From the NCBI GenBank assembly GCA_032158295.1, contig CM063247.1, positions 19,320,875-19,384,874 of the forward strand: DNA of 64,000 nucleotides. The letters run 5' to 3'. Made by a program: the position numbers and the translations under genes. A model generated the notes under the pieces. The model was given only the letters and a program-made list of their open reading frames with translations, was not told the DNA's origin and did no database searches. Shown one piece after another: positions 13,080 to 24,087 of the stretch (the stretch's first letter is position 1; every line of letters starts with the position of its first letter). The DNA is from Pycnopodia helianthoides (taxonomy: Eukaryota > Echinodermata > Asteroidea > Forcipulatida > Asteriidae).

Positions 13080-13252
13080 TAGACCTTACGCACATGACGT
13101 CATTTGAGTAGGGCGCCCTCGCCTGGAGGTCAAAAAGAGGCTGTTCATTGGCAAAATGCTGTGAGCTGCGGTACAAATCTGTGCGTTTCTATTGTTTCAT
13201 TATCGGTTAACCTCTAAGATGGCGGTTTGATGACGTCAATGCATAAGGTCTA
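13080..13252. mobile_element. MITE family T1, copy 1 (tagacctt...aaggtcta)
   Basis: The element is 173 bp. Left tagaccttacgcacatgacg and right gacgtcaatgcataaggtcta form inverted ends of about 22 bp with few mismatches. Internal blocks 'ccctcgcct', 'ggctgttcattggcaa' and 'ggttaacctctaagatggcgg' recur in copy 2 at 30882-31043 in the same orientation. It is non-coding. The flanking TA at both ends would fit a TA target duplication, but this is not proven. Confidence 0.75.
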
Positions 13253-13366
13253 TTATCACATAACTTGGCAGACTCTTTGTAAAGAATGATAGGACTTTAA
13301 AAAAATTACAAATTTAGCATCTTGAAATCTGACAAATTCCCCCTTGCACAAAGTCAATGTTGTGGA

Positions 13367-13737
13367 TACAAGGCAGTGGATACTTTTGGCAATTACTCAA
13401 GAAACACATTACCACAAAAAATTACTTGGTAAAAGAGCACCTGAGAAGCTGCTGATAGTATAAAACATTGTGAGAAACGACTCTCTCTGAAGTAATGTAG
13501 ATTTGAGAAAGAGGTAATTTCACATAAAAATATTTGAATCCGAGAAATGCTTAAGGCATGAAGCCTTTCTCAGGCATTTGAAAGCACACAATTCTATGCA
13601 ACAAGGGTGTTTTTTCTTTCATTATTCTCTTGCAACTTCGATTAATTTTCACAGGTTTGTTATTTTGTGCATATGTGGAATACACCAAGTGAGGATACTG
13701 GTCTTTGACAATTACCAAAAGTATATCCTGCCTTTAA
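13367..13737 (+). mobile_element. TTAA MITE family F2, copy 1
   Basis: The element is about 371 bp. Its left end (aaggcagtggatacttttgg) and right end (ccaaaagtatatcctgcctt) are inverted. It ends in TTAA (13734-13737), while the left TTAA has decayed to taca. Blocks such as 'gctgatagtataaaacatt', 'gagaaacgactc', 'gaaagcacacaattctatgc' and 'tacaccaagtgag' are shared with 24515-24903, and the ends with 55269-55638. TTAA targets are characteristic of piggyBac-type transposition (established). No transposase is encoded. Confidence 0.8.
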
Positions 13738-16074
13738 TGATTCATCAGACAAGTGTTTGCTAATGTTTGTTAAGTGCATATTAACCATTGTAAGTGAAAA
13801 TATCGACAAGACAGAATGAAAACTTTCATTCTGTATTTCTCTTCTGCTGTTAATAAATGTCTATTGAGGAAAGTTTTCTATATATTTTTATTGTAAACTT
13901 TGTATTTGTTGCACGTTTTGCGGTGCCCAATTCTTGGCAGACACACAAAACAAGCAAGCTTGAGACAAAGTTGTTGTTAGTGTCTCCGTTTCAAACGGTC
14001 CTTTGCGGTTTATCTTCCAGAGATCAAGCTTCAAAAATATATACTGAAGTGGGTTAACAAGCTATATCCTGCAAGTAGGAAGAACTTTGCACTATTTCCC
14101 ATTCTACAGGGCCACTGTGTTGATTCAGCAACACCATGTGGCCTTCGCAATCTAGGCCAAAATTGCACCAGTCAGGAACTGCCATAAAGTGGCCATCCCA
14201 GCCCCGGTGCTATTGTACTTTCAGGTGCGTTGTTTTAACCTTTGCAGATTACAAGTGCTTGCATTGGTTTCCGAGTAACCAAGTCTAAGTAACCAATTCA
14301 TTGACACAATTGGTACAAATCTACTGATTGCAGGTGTTACATTGTGAAGTAGGGACAGAATTTATTTTGGGGCAAGTAATAGGAGTAGCGTTTTTTTAAG
14401 GTATAATGCAGAGTCATTTTAAAGGAAGGTACAGCATTAATATTTGTAATAAAAAACAGACGACAAACATTAAAGAGCTGTGATACTGATAGTTTCATCC
14501 GAGGTGAGGAATGAGGAATGAGAAAAAAAGGTCTTATGCAAGATTTTGTTTTGAGCCTACCTCTATTCCGAACATTTTAAAAGAGTCAAACCTTTTGGAA
14601 TTATCCCCTCCATAATTCCAGCACTTTAAAACAGACTCATTTATTGAGAGAGGCGAACCCTTTTTTCATCTGCAAGGTCCTAATATTTGTAATGCTTCAC
14701 TGATGTCCCAAAGCTTTCCCGAACAGAACTAGCATATGTTTTTCATAATTTTAATGAAACCCAAAGAAGGCTGGAAAGAAAATTCATATTGTCACAATCT
14801 CATTGTTGACAGAAACAAATACTTTCAGTAATCCATTCTGTACCTCCCCTTGAGGAAAATTGCAGGGGGAATTTTAATCAGGCAAATTTGACAAGATGAG
14901 TGACAGGACGACATTCCATCTCCAACAACTCACCTATCACTTCAAGGTAGGAGCACACTTGTTTGAGACAAGTCCTAAATTTATACTAGTTATCATGTGA
15001 AGGCTCTGGGTACACTAGTTAATGCATTGCACTGGTCACAAATTTGCTCTGCATTGGTGAAGTGGTGAACATAATCAGCTGCAAAGTGTGTTACACTCCA
15101 CTGAAAGTCAAAGTTTTTTCTCCATGAAGTAAGTATCTGAAATATTTAGTGAGCATCCAGTTTGGCATCCATGTAATTTGCATGGAGGGGGGGGGGGGGG
15201 TGACTGAGGTAATTGAAACAAGAGAAAATGCCCACAGCCTCTGCTTGTCTTCATTGTTGTCAGCAATTTATTTGAGGGTCATAGCTCTCTGAGATCCCCT
15301 ATGGGAAAAATGCAACATTACAATGATTTGATAAAAGGTATCTTGAAAAAATAAAAAACTAAAATATTATGACATATCAGAAAAAAAGTCACCTTCATGG
15401 TATGATGTGATAAAGTGCCCAATTAGCTTATAGCTGTCCTCCAGTCACAGACAAAACAAACCATAACCCATCCCCCAATAAAACAGCCTGCCAATCAAGC
15501 TGTCTTGGCCAGTCCAGACATTCCAATTGAAGCAGTGACCATGCCTTGCATTACAGGGGTAGCTAATCACTGCATGGGTGATGTCACTCTATGGTCAGTA
15601 TGTGTCTGGCCACTGGCCAGACAGACCACCGCTCAATTAAGGCTAATTTACATGACCACTGTTGAAGCCAACTGATTGGGATCAACACATTGTCATCAAT
15701 TAGGTCCGGACGAATTACTCAATCCCATCAATCCATGGCCGAATTAAGACATAATTGGTTGGTTCCTAAAAAGCCAGTACTATTGTATTTATACAATATA
15801 ACGCTCCATACAGGCTTGATATATGGCCCTTGGGGAAAAGTAGAAACATTTTAAAGAGGACAAGGGCAGACCTACACAACAGGCTTTGATAGGCTTTTAA
15901 GGCCATTTAATAACAATTCTGCTGTTTTTTCTGAGGGTAAAAAAAAAAAATAATTAAATAAAGTAGAAAGAATATCATGCCTTTCTATTCTTAGATAATA
16001 CTTCATAAAACCATGATAAAACAAAGGAGGAAGGAAATAGAAACATGATCATCAAAAACATGACACACCACTAT
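13738..16074. other. Unique non-coding interval
   Basis: It contains a 14-G run at 15187-15200 and a homeodomain-core-rich block at 15590-15770, described under findings. No exon or repeat family was recognised. The 14507-14520 sequence contains a short direct repeat of 'gaggaatg'. Confidence 0.45.
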
Positions 16075-16330
16075 TAATAATTATTTTTTTTTAATATTTA
16101 TATATATGTAGTGCATGTATCTACTGGTAAGGTACTCAAGGTGCTTGAACAGATAGACCAAGGAACAGACAGAAACAATTTAAGATTTGTTTGCAATTTT
16201 TGAATTATGAGGCCAGACACACCGAGGCAAACCTCCTTCCCTTAGCGATAAGTGTGACTGGGTTATTGTTTGTGAATTACACAACACACGGGACCTTCTG
16301 CTTTACGTCCCATCTGAATGACAAGCAATA
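16075..16330 (-). mobile_element. SINE family B, headless body and tail
   Basis: Read on the minus strand, this matches the body and tail of the complete SINE at 51690-52100. Shared parts are 'gatgggacgtaaagc', 'ggtcccgtgtgttgtgtaa', the '...tcgc/aaag..' segment and, nearest the low-coordinate end, the 'cttgagtaccttaccagtagat' tail. The tRNA-like head is absent and the copy is diverged. The AT-rich stretch at 16076-16110 lies where the 3' tail repeat would be. Confidence 0.65.
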
Positions 16331-16649
16331 ATAGTTAAGTGAGGGAGAGCTGATAGAAGTAAGGGGCAAAGATCCACTAATGATAATGTACAAGTTTGTC
16401 CACTTTGAGAATGGTGGATAATTGTTGAGAAAAAATCTTTTTGAAGGTTTCATGGATGTCTCATGTTATCTTTTGAAACACAAGTCAGGGAAATAGTACC
16501 GTATTTTTATACATATAAGGCACTCAGTGTATGAGGCACAGTACCCCCAAATCACCCAAACATGATTCAAATGTCAATTTACAAGGTGCACCGCAATATT
16601 AGATGTACCAAGACTCGATGCCATTCACTGTCGTTACATTGTGTTCGCA

Positions 16650-16735
16650 TGTTGTGGCCGAGCAGATAAGAGCAGCCAACTCGAGCTCTGATAATTTCTG
16701 ATCAGGAGAGTGTGGGTTCAGGTCCCGGGTTCTAT
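16650..16735 (+). mobile_element. SINE family B head, truncated at the minisatellite
   Basis: 'gttgtggccgagcagataag', 'gctctgataatttctgatca' and 'gagtgtgggttcaggtcccgg' match the tRNA-like head at 51690-51775, including the B-box region (ggttca.gtccc). The SINE body that should follow is missing. The 21-bp array begins directly after the head, so the head marks the left border of the array. Confidence 0.7.
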
Positions 16736-17396
16736 TATTTCATATGTACAACTGATTATCTCATACGTACGACTGATTATCTCGTACGTACCACTGATTA
16801 TCTCATACGTACGACTGATTATCACGTACGTACGACTGATTATCTCGTACGTACCACTGATTATCTCGTATGTACAACTGATTATCTCGTACGTACGACT
16901 GATTATCTCGTACGTACGACTGATTATCACGTACGTACGACTGATTATCTCGTACGTACGACTGATTATCTCGTATGTACGACTGATTATCTCGTACGTA
17001 CGACTGATTATCTCGTACGTACGACTGATTATCTCGTACGTACGACTGATTATCTCGTACGTACGACTGATTATCTCGTACGTACGACTGATTATCTCGT
17101 ACATAACTCGTATGTACGACTGATTATCTCGTACGTACTACTGATTATCCTGTATGTATGACTAATTATCTCGTAAGTAGGACTTATCATCTCGTACGTA
17201 CGACTTATTATCTCGTACGTACCACTGATTATCTTATTGTATGGCCAATTATCTCATACGTATGACTGATTATCTCGTACGTACAATTGATTATCTCGAA
17301 CGTACAACTGATTATCTCATACATAAGACTAATTATCTTGTACGTACGATTTTTACCTCATACGTACGACGTATTATTTTGTACGTATTGTTTAAT
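16736..17396. repeat. 21-bp minisatellite (gactgattatctcgtacgtac)
   Basis: About 31 head-to-tail units of 21 bp are present. The centre (about 16983-17102) is nearly perfect and both edges decay, as expected for unequal exchange. Each unit carries the self-complementary core cgtacgtacg and two or three CpGs. Because 21 is a multiple of three and the unit lacks stops in several frames, frames of 128-149 codons appear on both strands, encoding seven-residue repeats such as YVRLIIS and RTTDYLV. These are by-products of the period and not proteins. Right-hand units beyond 17100 include single-base and short indel variants. Confidence 0.95.
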
Positions 17397-17953
17397 TGGG
17401 ATGAAACTTCATTTTTCTATGGTGGCAGCTATATGCTTCTGTAAAACATTGCTTCTTTTTTTATTATTATTAATCTATAAATTTTGTTTTAAAGTTTTTT
17501 TAAAAAGACATCGTGTCTGCTTTTTTGAAACAGTGCACACACATCAAGTACGCCAACAAACAAATGCGGTCCTATCGATCATTTCCAATAAAAGGGCTGC
17601 AAGTCTTCATTATCTCACTGTTTTGCCTGCTACAGTACATGCAAACACCAACAAATGCTAGCAGGCGCTTTCACAATAATGCAATAGAATGAGAGGATAT
17701 GGCCCCTGTTTGAGAAATACAATAGTGCATTATGAGATAGCATACAAAAACGCCTGTAAACGACTAAAGACTACATTTCCGCGCATGCTCTATAAAATGA
17801 AAATTCCCTGAAATTTTTAGAAACTAAAGCCGTGTAAGGGTCGACGCTGGTTTGTGCCTTGGACAGCAGCATGGTCAGCGACGCTCAGTTCCTCAGAATA
17901 TTTTGTCTTAACATATTTGCTATAAACTATACTCCAAGGTGTAGGTTTTTATC

Positions 17954-18348
17954 TTAAAAGAACATTACAGAATTGGTAAGAAAAAAACTTGTAAAATATA
18001 CTTTTTGATCACAGATTTACATAAAACTTACACGGTCTAATGATGATGATAGTAGAAAACATCCCTTGAAATAAGTCTGTCTGAAATGCCATATTTGATG
18101 AGAAATGAATAAACTAATTTTCCGATTGGAGTTTATCGCTCAGTGAGCGTTTTATTCATTTGTTGAATCTATATGATTTCATGCAAATGTGTAATCGGTT
18201 TTTCGCTATTTTCTCGTGACCCAGATGGCCGATCGATCTCAAACTTCTACAGGTTTGTCAGTTTATGTATATGGTGGATTACATAAAGTGCTTACACTGC
18301 CAGCAACTGTTTTTGTTAGCAAAAACAAATTCTGTAATGTTCCTTTAA
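17954..18348 (+). mobile_element. TTAA MITE family F1, copy 1
   Basis: The element is 395 bp including TTAA at both ends (17954-17957 and 18345-18348). The inverted ends are a(g)gaacattacagaattggt. Other copies lie at 23524-23907 (same orientation) and 61663-62054 (inverted). A perfect internal palindrome, cgctcagtgagcg, sits at 18137-18149 in all three. No open frame spans the element. TTAA target choice points to piggyBac-type mobilisation in trans. Confidence 0.9.
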
Positions 18349-18526
18349 TAAAGTGATAATATGTATGACTACCCTAGATGAACGAAAGGATTACTTTGTA
18401 TGATTTCACACAGTAATCATCACTTTCAGATAAGGCGAACTGTTAGATAACCTGCAGTGAGGTTTGTGCACCTCTGAAAGTCAGATAAGCCGTGTCTTAT
18501 ACGCAGGAAAGTATGGTACATTAGGC

Positions 18527-21500
18527 TTAAAGCCTTAACATTCAGAGGATTACCAGCTAAAAGTTCTAATGTAAAAGTCCTAAGGGTGTCAGACCTTCAT
18601 AACAACTAACATGTGAAGGATTTGCAAGATCTTAAATTCCGCCAAAAAAAAATGCATGATTGAGAGAAGTTTATGTTAAGTCCATGATGCAGTTGAAGCC
18701 TTATAAAGTAAATCTTCACGTGTCTTTTGATTTCTTACTGCTTATTAGTACAGGATGCCAGCCACCCATGTCTACCGACATGCAATTTGGTAAAAGCCAA
18801 TAAATAAAGTGTCAATCAACTCTGCCCTGTTTGTTTGCACAAAAACAAAAAAAAATTTCAAGAATTGGAATGAATGGAGGAGGGTACCTCTTCACTCCGT
18901 CATAAGCACACTCCAGCTTGCTTGGAGGTTATTACTCATATGCTTTAGTTTCCCCGCCAAATATTGCGGTTTCTTTTGAAATACCACTCCGGCCCAGACT
19001 TGGGGAAAAAATCCGCCCCGGCTTCCTCCACTGACAAGAGCAGAGGGGCTGTACCACGGCAGTGATCATGCATACCAATGAGGTGGTGCTTTTGTTTGCG
19101 GTTTGGTCCCTGGGCAAACAGGGGGGCCGGCGAAAGACAGGAAAATACAGGCATTTGCATTTCAATTCACAGCGGAAGGCTGCCGTTAGTGCTGCATGTT
19201 GACCAAGAGAATTAGTCACCAGGGTTTATTGCTATCATCTACCTCCCTAAATGAAGGCGCTTTTTCCTATTTGGTTGGACTTAGTCCAATTATGAGAGTA
19301 TCACGATAGGTGTGGTCGTTGATACCCTGTCTACCATTGTCTGCCGAGCAAACAGTTGTTTTTTTAAACAACAGGGTTGTGTAGAATATCTGAGAAAATT
19401 CACTTTCAATTGTTTCTTTTTAAATGTCGAATAGGTTTTTTTGCAAACTTCAATGCTCCTACTTGAATTGCTTCAGTGTGAAATAAATTCAAGCAAGAGA
19501 CAGCATCAAAACAAGTAAGCTACAACTTGATTTGTCATCAAGGTGAAACTATAAGTGATTTTAAACTTTTAATCACTGCAGCATTTGGCCATTTAGGGAT
19601 CTTTGTCTCACCATTCCATGGTCCTTTCTCTATGCTGTGACACAGCCTATGTTTGTTATTGGTATATATATACCAGGCCCAATACTTTGCTCTATGGGTA
19701 AGGCAGATTGTGGAAGATAGCTCCATGAGGAAAAACGTTAGTTTCGACTAGAACATTGCAAGAGGCACTAAGGCAATGTCTATCAAGCATTGTATACAGA
19801 AGGAAACCAACTAAGATAAGGTTGGTTTTGAAAAGTTGCATTTCTATTTTTGGGGATGGAGGGTAAGTTATAGACATGCCCTTCGAATGCCTTTGAATTA
19901 ATGGGGAAATAGAAATAGCTGTTGCAAACAGCTTACCAACAATACGGACCTATGGTATAAATGCAAAATTTGACCCTAAGGAGAGTCTTTCACGAGAAAG
20001 ACTCTGCTAGGGTCGAAACATCAGGCCATTAACCATCTTTTTGCCTTTGAATTAATTCACTGGCTAACAGATTTTTTACATTTCAACAACTTTCACATTT
20101 GGAACTTGCAAAAAGTATCTGAAGTAAAACTCTCTCCCCACCGTGTTCATACTAAACACCCTCAGACAGTTATGCTTAAAAGAGAAAGGAATTTTTTTTT
20201 AACTCAAGGCAAGAAAACCTAGACAACTGTTGCTGGAAAAATAGGGGTGGCATTGTCCATGGTCCAAGTAAGCCTATTCCTCTATCTTGCATTAAATCCT
20301 ATAGGCTACCATTGCCAACCCCCTCATCACAAGCACATAATTGATACGTCTCAAGTGGTTCAAGCAATCCGCTGTGACAGGCAATCACCAGGCAGTTGAA
20401 GTCGCATTTGCGGAGGACAAAGGCACCGAGGTGCAAGAGGGAAAATCTTGAAATGGACAAAAGAGAAAAGGCGGCAAGTTGGGTGTTGAATAATCCCCTC
20501 TGACAAGTGGATGCTGCTAGAGAATGAAAGCCTTTTGGAGGCGGACAAAGGGGAGAGAAATTTCTCAAAGAATGATGTGCCTGGAGGTGTAGCATGAATC
20601 TGGGGATTGGGGGAACTGCAGTGTTGGCTCATGATGAAAACAGGCAACACAAATAAACAAGAACTTTCTAGCGCTAATTTCAACAACAAGGTCTGAACTA
20701 CAGATACAGGAGCTCCGATGACAAATATAAGTAAAAGTCCGATGAGACTGTCAACTAGGTTAAAATCTACCCTAGTTTTGAAGGCAAGCTATAGGGAAAA
20801 TTTGCTGTTGTTTAGGTTGCATCTTTGCTTGGGTAGATCAATGAAACTGGGCGCTGGTGGTCGAATGATTAAAGACCCTATTTGTAACTCTAAAAATGGA
20901 AACCCTGTTTGAGAATGCTCAAAAGCATCCATGATTGAATCATGGACTCCTGTTGAGTCGAGGATCCCTGATGCTGACCAATTCCTCCCAGCATCCTTGA
21001 GAGAAGATATTTTTGGCAGCCACTTGAAAATGTGGTTCAATCATCTGTGAGGAATTCTGTCCCACAGTACTGAGCCAGGGGGCGATTGAAAACCCCCCTA
21101 CTAGATCAGTCCAGCTAGTAGGCACTTCAAGTAAGGAAATTGAGCTGCTATTCAATTACACACCTGGGTATCAACCAAGTGAAGGTACAACAATAGGGGA
21201 TCAAACAGACCAGCTTCGCACCTCTGTGGACCACAGGGGCACTGCCTACCACCCATGACCATTGTCTGCTTGATAAACACTTCTAATCATCTAGTTTGAC
21301 TGGCGAGGGGGGCACATGATGCAAACCCCTCCTCTATGGACAGATAAATACCAAGAGGATGCACAAACAAACCCACCTTCCTTGAGAACTTGAAAGGGTT
21401 ATGCAACGGATTCTAATCGCTGAATGCATACCTGTTCAGATCGCTTGACAAGGGTGTGCGAGAAGCAATGTTACTTTATTAACAGTGTATGGCGGAGGAC

Positions 21501-23021
21501 AATGGAAGGGGGATAATCCGTTGGGATGTGTTACCCCCATGGCCTGGGGGAGGTGTTGAAGACAGGAAGCGGTCTAGTCCTTGGGTGAAATAAAGGCGAG
21601 GTCAGAGGACTTAAAGATGGACACATGCCTCATCTACAAATCTTCAAAATTTAAAAGGAGCTGTTGAGTGCTAGGTCTATGTACTTATGTATGATTTTCC
21701 ACAACAGAAGAAGAACCCTTGGAAACATTCGTTACTCAAAGATTTGAGTCAAATCATCACACTGTGTACTTTAATTTATTTATTTCATTACATTACACAT
21801 CCAACGGTGCAAGCGCCAATAACAGGATGGTGATCAGGAAACGGGAAGAAATGTTCAGTTTTAGATGTGGGAGAAAAAAAACCAAATGGGGAAAACCAAT
21901 GCAATCAGGTATAGGAAACCCAATCCACATGCAAGGCTCCAGTTTGTGGTGGTGTTTAAACCAGGGACCGATGATGAAAAGCATGGAAAGAAACCACCAA
22001 GCCAACCTGGTCACCTAATGTACAAGTACTAATCCAATCATGCTCTTATCACCGATTTAAGCTTCAGGTATAACCCAAATTTTGAAGCTTTCAAATCATG
22101 AGTTCCCTCATAATGAGTGAAGATAGCATGTAAAAAAAACAAAAAACAAACAAATATATATCAATAAATAACCTATAAAAATAAAACGAAAATCAACAAA
22201 ACAACAAGGGTGCAATCTTTCCTCTCTTTTTCGTAGAAGCCATGAATGAATCAAGAATGAACAAAACTAAAATAGACCATGACCTAGATTAACAAACAAA
22301 CTCCAGATCGATAGACCCGGCAGCTCTAACGAGAACAATGGTTTAATGAAACCTGGCTTTTTTTATGAACATCCAGTTTCAATCTGTTGCTGATGAATGG
22401 TCTAATAGACCATAGACCAGCTACAAACCCCTATGGACCCTGAGCGCAGGTGTTAAGAAATCCCCAGGCTTTTTTTTAATTCAGAAAACACACACGATGT
22501 CCTCACTGAACCGACCGAGGGGGGGGAAAAAAGGGATCTTTTTTTCTAGCTAAACCACCGACACATTCATTAAAAAATGAAGTCAAAGACTGCAGGAGGG
22601 AAAAAAAAACCCATGATGTGTCCATGGGGCAATATCAAGATGTTAGTGTGGAGATTAAAATGTGCAGCCATGCACATTATGTCTGCTGTATGTAAAAGTG
22701 GCCAACACACTATTATTATAGGAGAGTTGTCTTTTGTCCAGTGAGCCAACCCTCTTCAGAAATGAACACTAGAGGGCGGTGTGATGAACAGTAGCATCAA
22801 CTAACATAGTTATTCATTAAAATCATCATGTACATACAACATCATAAAACTAGTACTAAAGTTTAAAAGCACAGCTTGCGTAAAGTTGTGGACTACTTGG
22901 CTTTAAAAGATTAATGTTTTAAAAGATTCTTGAAAAAAAAAAATACCACTGGTTTCCAAATAATTACTATTAAAAAATGATTTTGATTTTTGATTTGTTG
23001 TTTTATTCCAAAAAGTAATAA
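18527..23021. other. Mostly unique non-coding interval
   Basis: No exon is supported. A repeat fragment at about 19915-20035 is listed separately. Frames at 18932-19219, 20299-20689 and 21719-22018 overlap opposing frames and show no domains. The 19100-19200 segment contains an octamer-like atttgcat (19154-19161) in unique, GC-balanced sequence. Confidence 0.4.
19915..20035 (-). repeat. Dispersed repeat fragment with internal hairpin
   Basis: The motif gctagggtcgaaacatcagg, with 'gcatttat.c.ataggt.cg' and 'gtaagc.gtttgcaa' on the minus strand, is shared in part with 41270-41345, though the order differs. A hairpin at about 19973-20013 pairs gagtctttc with gaaagactc around an acga loop, extended by gacccta against tagggtc. 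The class is unknown. Confidence 0.5.
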
Positions 23022-23095
23022 CAATCAATTACAATAATAATGTACATTTATATGGCGCACATACCCATTACAAATACTCAAGGTGCCTTGAACAA
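23022..23095 (-). mobile_element. SINE family B, 3' tail fragment
   Basis: On the minus strand this reads 'caaggcaccttgagtatttg...gtgcgccatataaatg' followed by an ATT-rich end. It matches the 'cgccttgagtaccctgtg...gtgcgctatataagac' tail of the complete SINE near 52035-52100. Only the 3' end is present, as expected from 5' truncation during retroposition. Confidence 0.55.
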
Positions 23096-23109
23096 GAACT
23101 AAACTTATT

Positions 23110-23410
23110 AAATGAATAATCAAGGCATTTTCCGTCTCCTGACGATGACTAGAGCAAGCTAGTCGAAACGTTAAGACCAAAAAGAACTCACTCCGCGGCA
23201 GTGCAGTTAATTACGAGAAGTCCCCCGATCCACAAAGCTAAAGTAGTAGTCCAGGCCGATTTCCTACCTCCCGCCCAGGTAGTAGTTAATAAGCAGGACA
23301 GTTCTTTTCAGAACTGAGAAGTCTCCCGAGTTCCGAAAATCTACTCCGCGGTAGTAGAATAAAATAGCAAGACAAGTTCTCTAAAGAACAAATCTACACA
23401 GCAAGTAGAT
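23110..23410 (+). mobile_element. Possible Penelope-like terminal relic with ribozyme-like motif
   Basis: At 23139-23173 the sequence reads ctgacga, a short insertion, a 6-bp stem (gactag/ctagtc) around agcaag, then gaaac. This resembles the CUGANGA...GAAA core of hammerhead ribozymes, which are known from Penelope-like retroelement terminal repeats. Downstream, 'actccgcgg.agt.' and 'gagaagtc.cccg' each occur twice (about 23190-23260 and 23315-23370), so the segment contains internal repetition. One extra base sits between the core and stem II, and I could not identify a convincing stem III or cleavage site, so activity is doubtful. No reverse transcriptase is present. Confidence 0.3.
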
Positions 23411-23523
23411 ATTTTTACACATGGTGTTACCGCAAACCGAATATATGTCAAGGCATTTTCGTTTGACTGCTCTGACATACTTCAAAGAAAATTCATAATT
23501 TGTATTAGGACACATTATGCATT

Positions 23524-23907
23524 TTAAAGGAACATTACAGAATTGGTAATTGTAAAATATACTTTTGGTCACAGATTTACATAAAACTTACACGGTCTAA
23601 TAATGATGATAGTAGAAAACATCCCTAGAAATATTTCTGTCTGAAATGCCATATTTGATGAGAAATAAATCAAACTAATTTCCGATTGGAGTTTATCGCT
23701 CAGTGAGCGTTTTATTCATTTGCTGAATCTATATGATTTCATGCAAATGTGTAATCGGTTTTTCACTATTTTCTCATGACCAAGATGGCCGATCGATCTC
23801 AAACTTCTACAGGTTTGTCGGTTTATGTATATGGTGGATTACATAAAGTGATTACACTGCCAGCAACTGTTTTGTTAGCAAAAACCAATTCTGTAATGTT
23901 CCTTTAA
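23524..23907 (+). mobile_element. TTAA MITE family F1, copy 2
   Basis: The element is 384 bp with TTAA at 23524-23527 and 23904-23907, and intact inverted ends aggaacattacagaattggt/accaattctgtaatgttcct. It is highly similar to copy 1 over its whole length, with a deletion of about 10 bp after the left end. The cgctcagtgagcg palindrome is at 23697-23709. Confidence 0.92.
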
Positions 23908-24087
23908 GGACCCAGAACGTTTATGTAGGATTTGAAACTTTGCATGATTGAGATCGATACAATCTAGTAAGACTTGCAGTAACACCATGTACATGAAAAC
24001 CTCTCTGAGTTGTGGTGGTTCTGAAAAGAAACGGTGCTTCGATCAGTGCTTCGATCAGTATGATCTGATCCTCAGTATGCTCTGATC

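Larger units (their letters stand above)
16499..18526. mobile_element. Possible 2-kb composite with inverted ends
   Basis: The left edge taccgtatttttatac..ataaggc faces the right edge gtcttatacgcaggaaagtatggta. The complement of the right edge begins taccatactttcctgcgtataag, matching the left end at most positions over about 24 bp. Between them lie a SINE head, the 21-bp minisatellite and a TTAA MITE. This may be one old DNA element enlarged by internal insertions, or two independent fragments of one family facing each other. No transposase frame is seen. Confidence 0.4.

Noticed and set aside
16736..17396. Telomeric or centromeric satellite
   Set aside because: The array is only about 660 bp, is bounded by unique sequence and a SINE head, and the unit is unlike TTAGGG.
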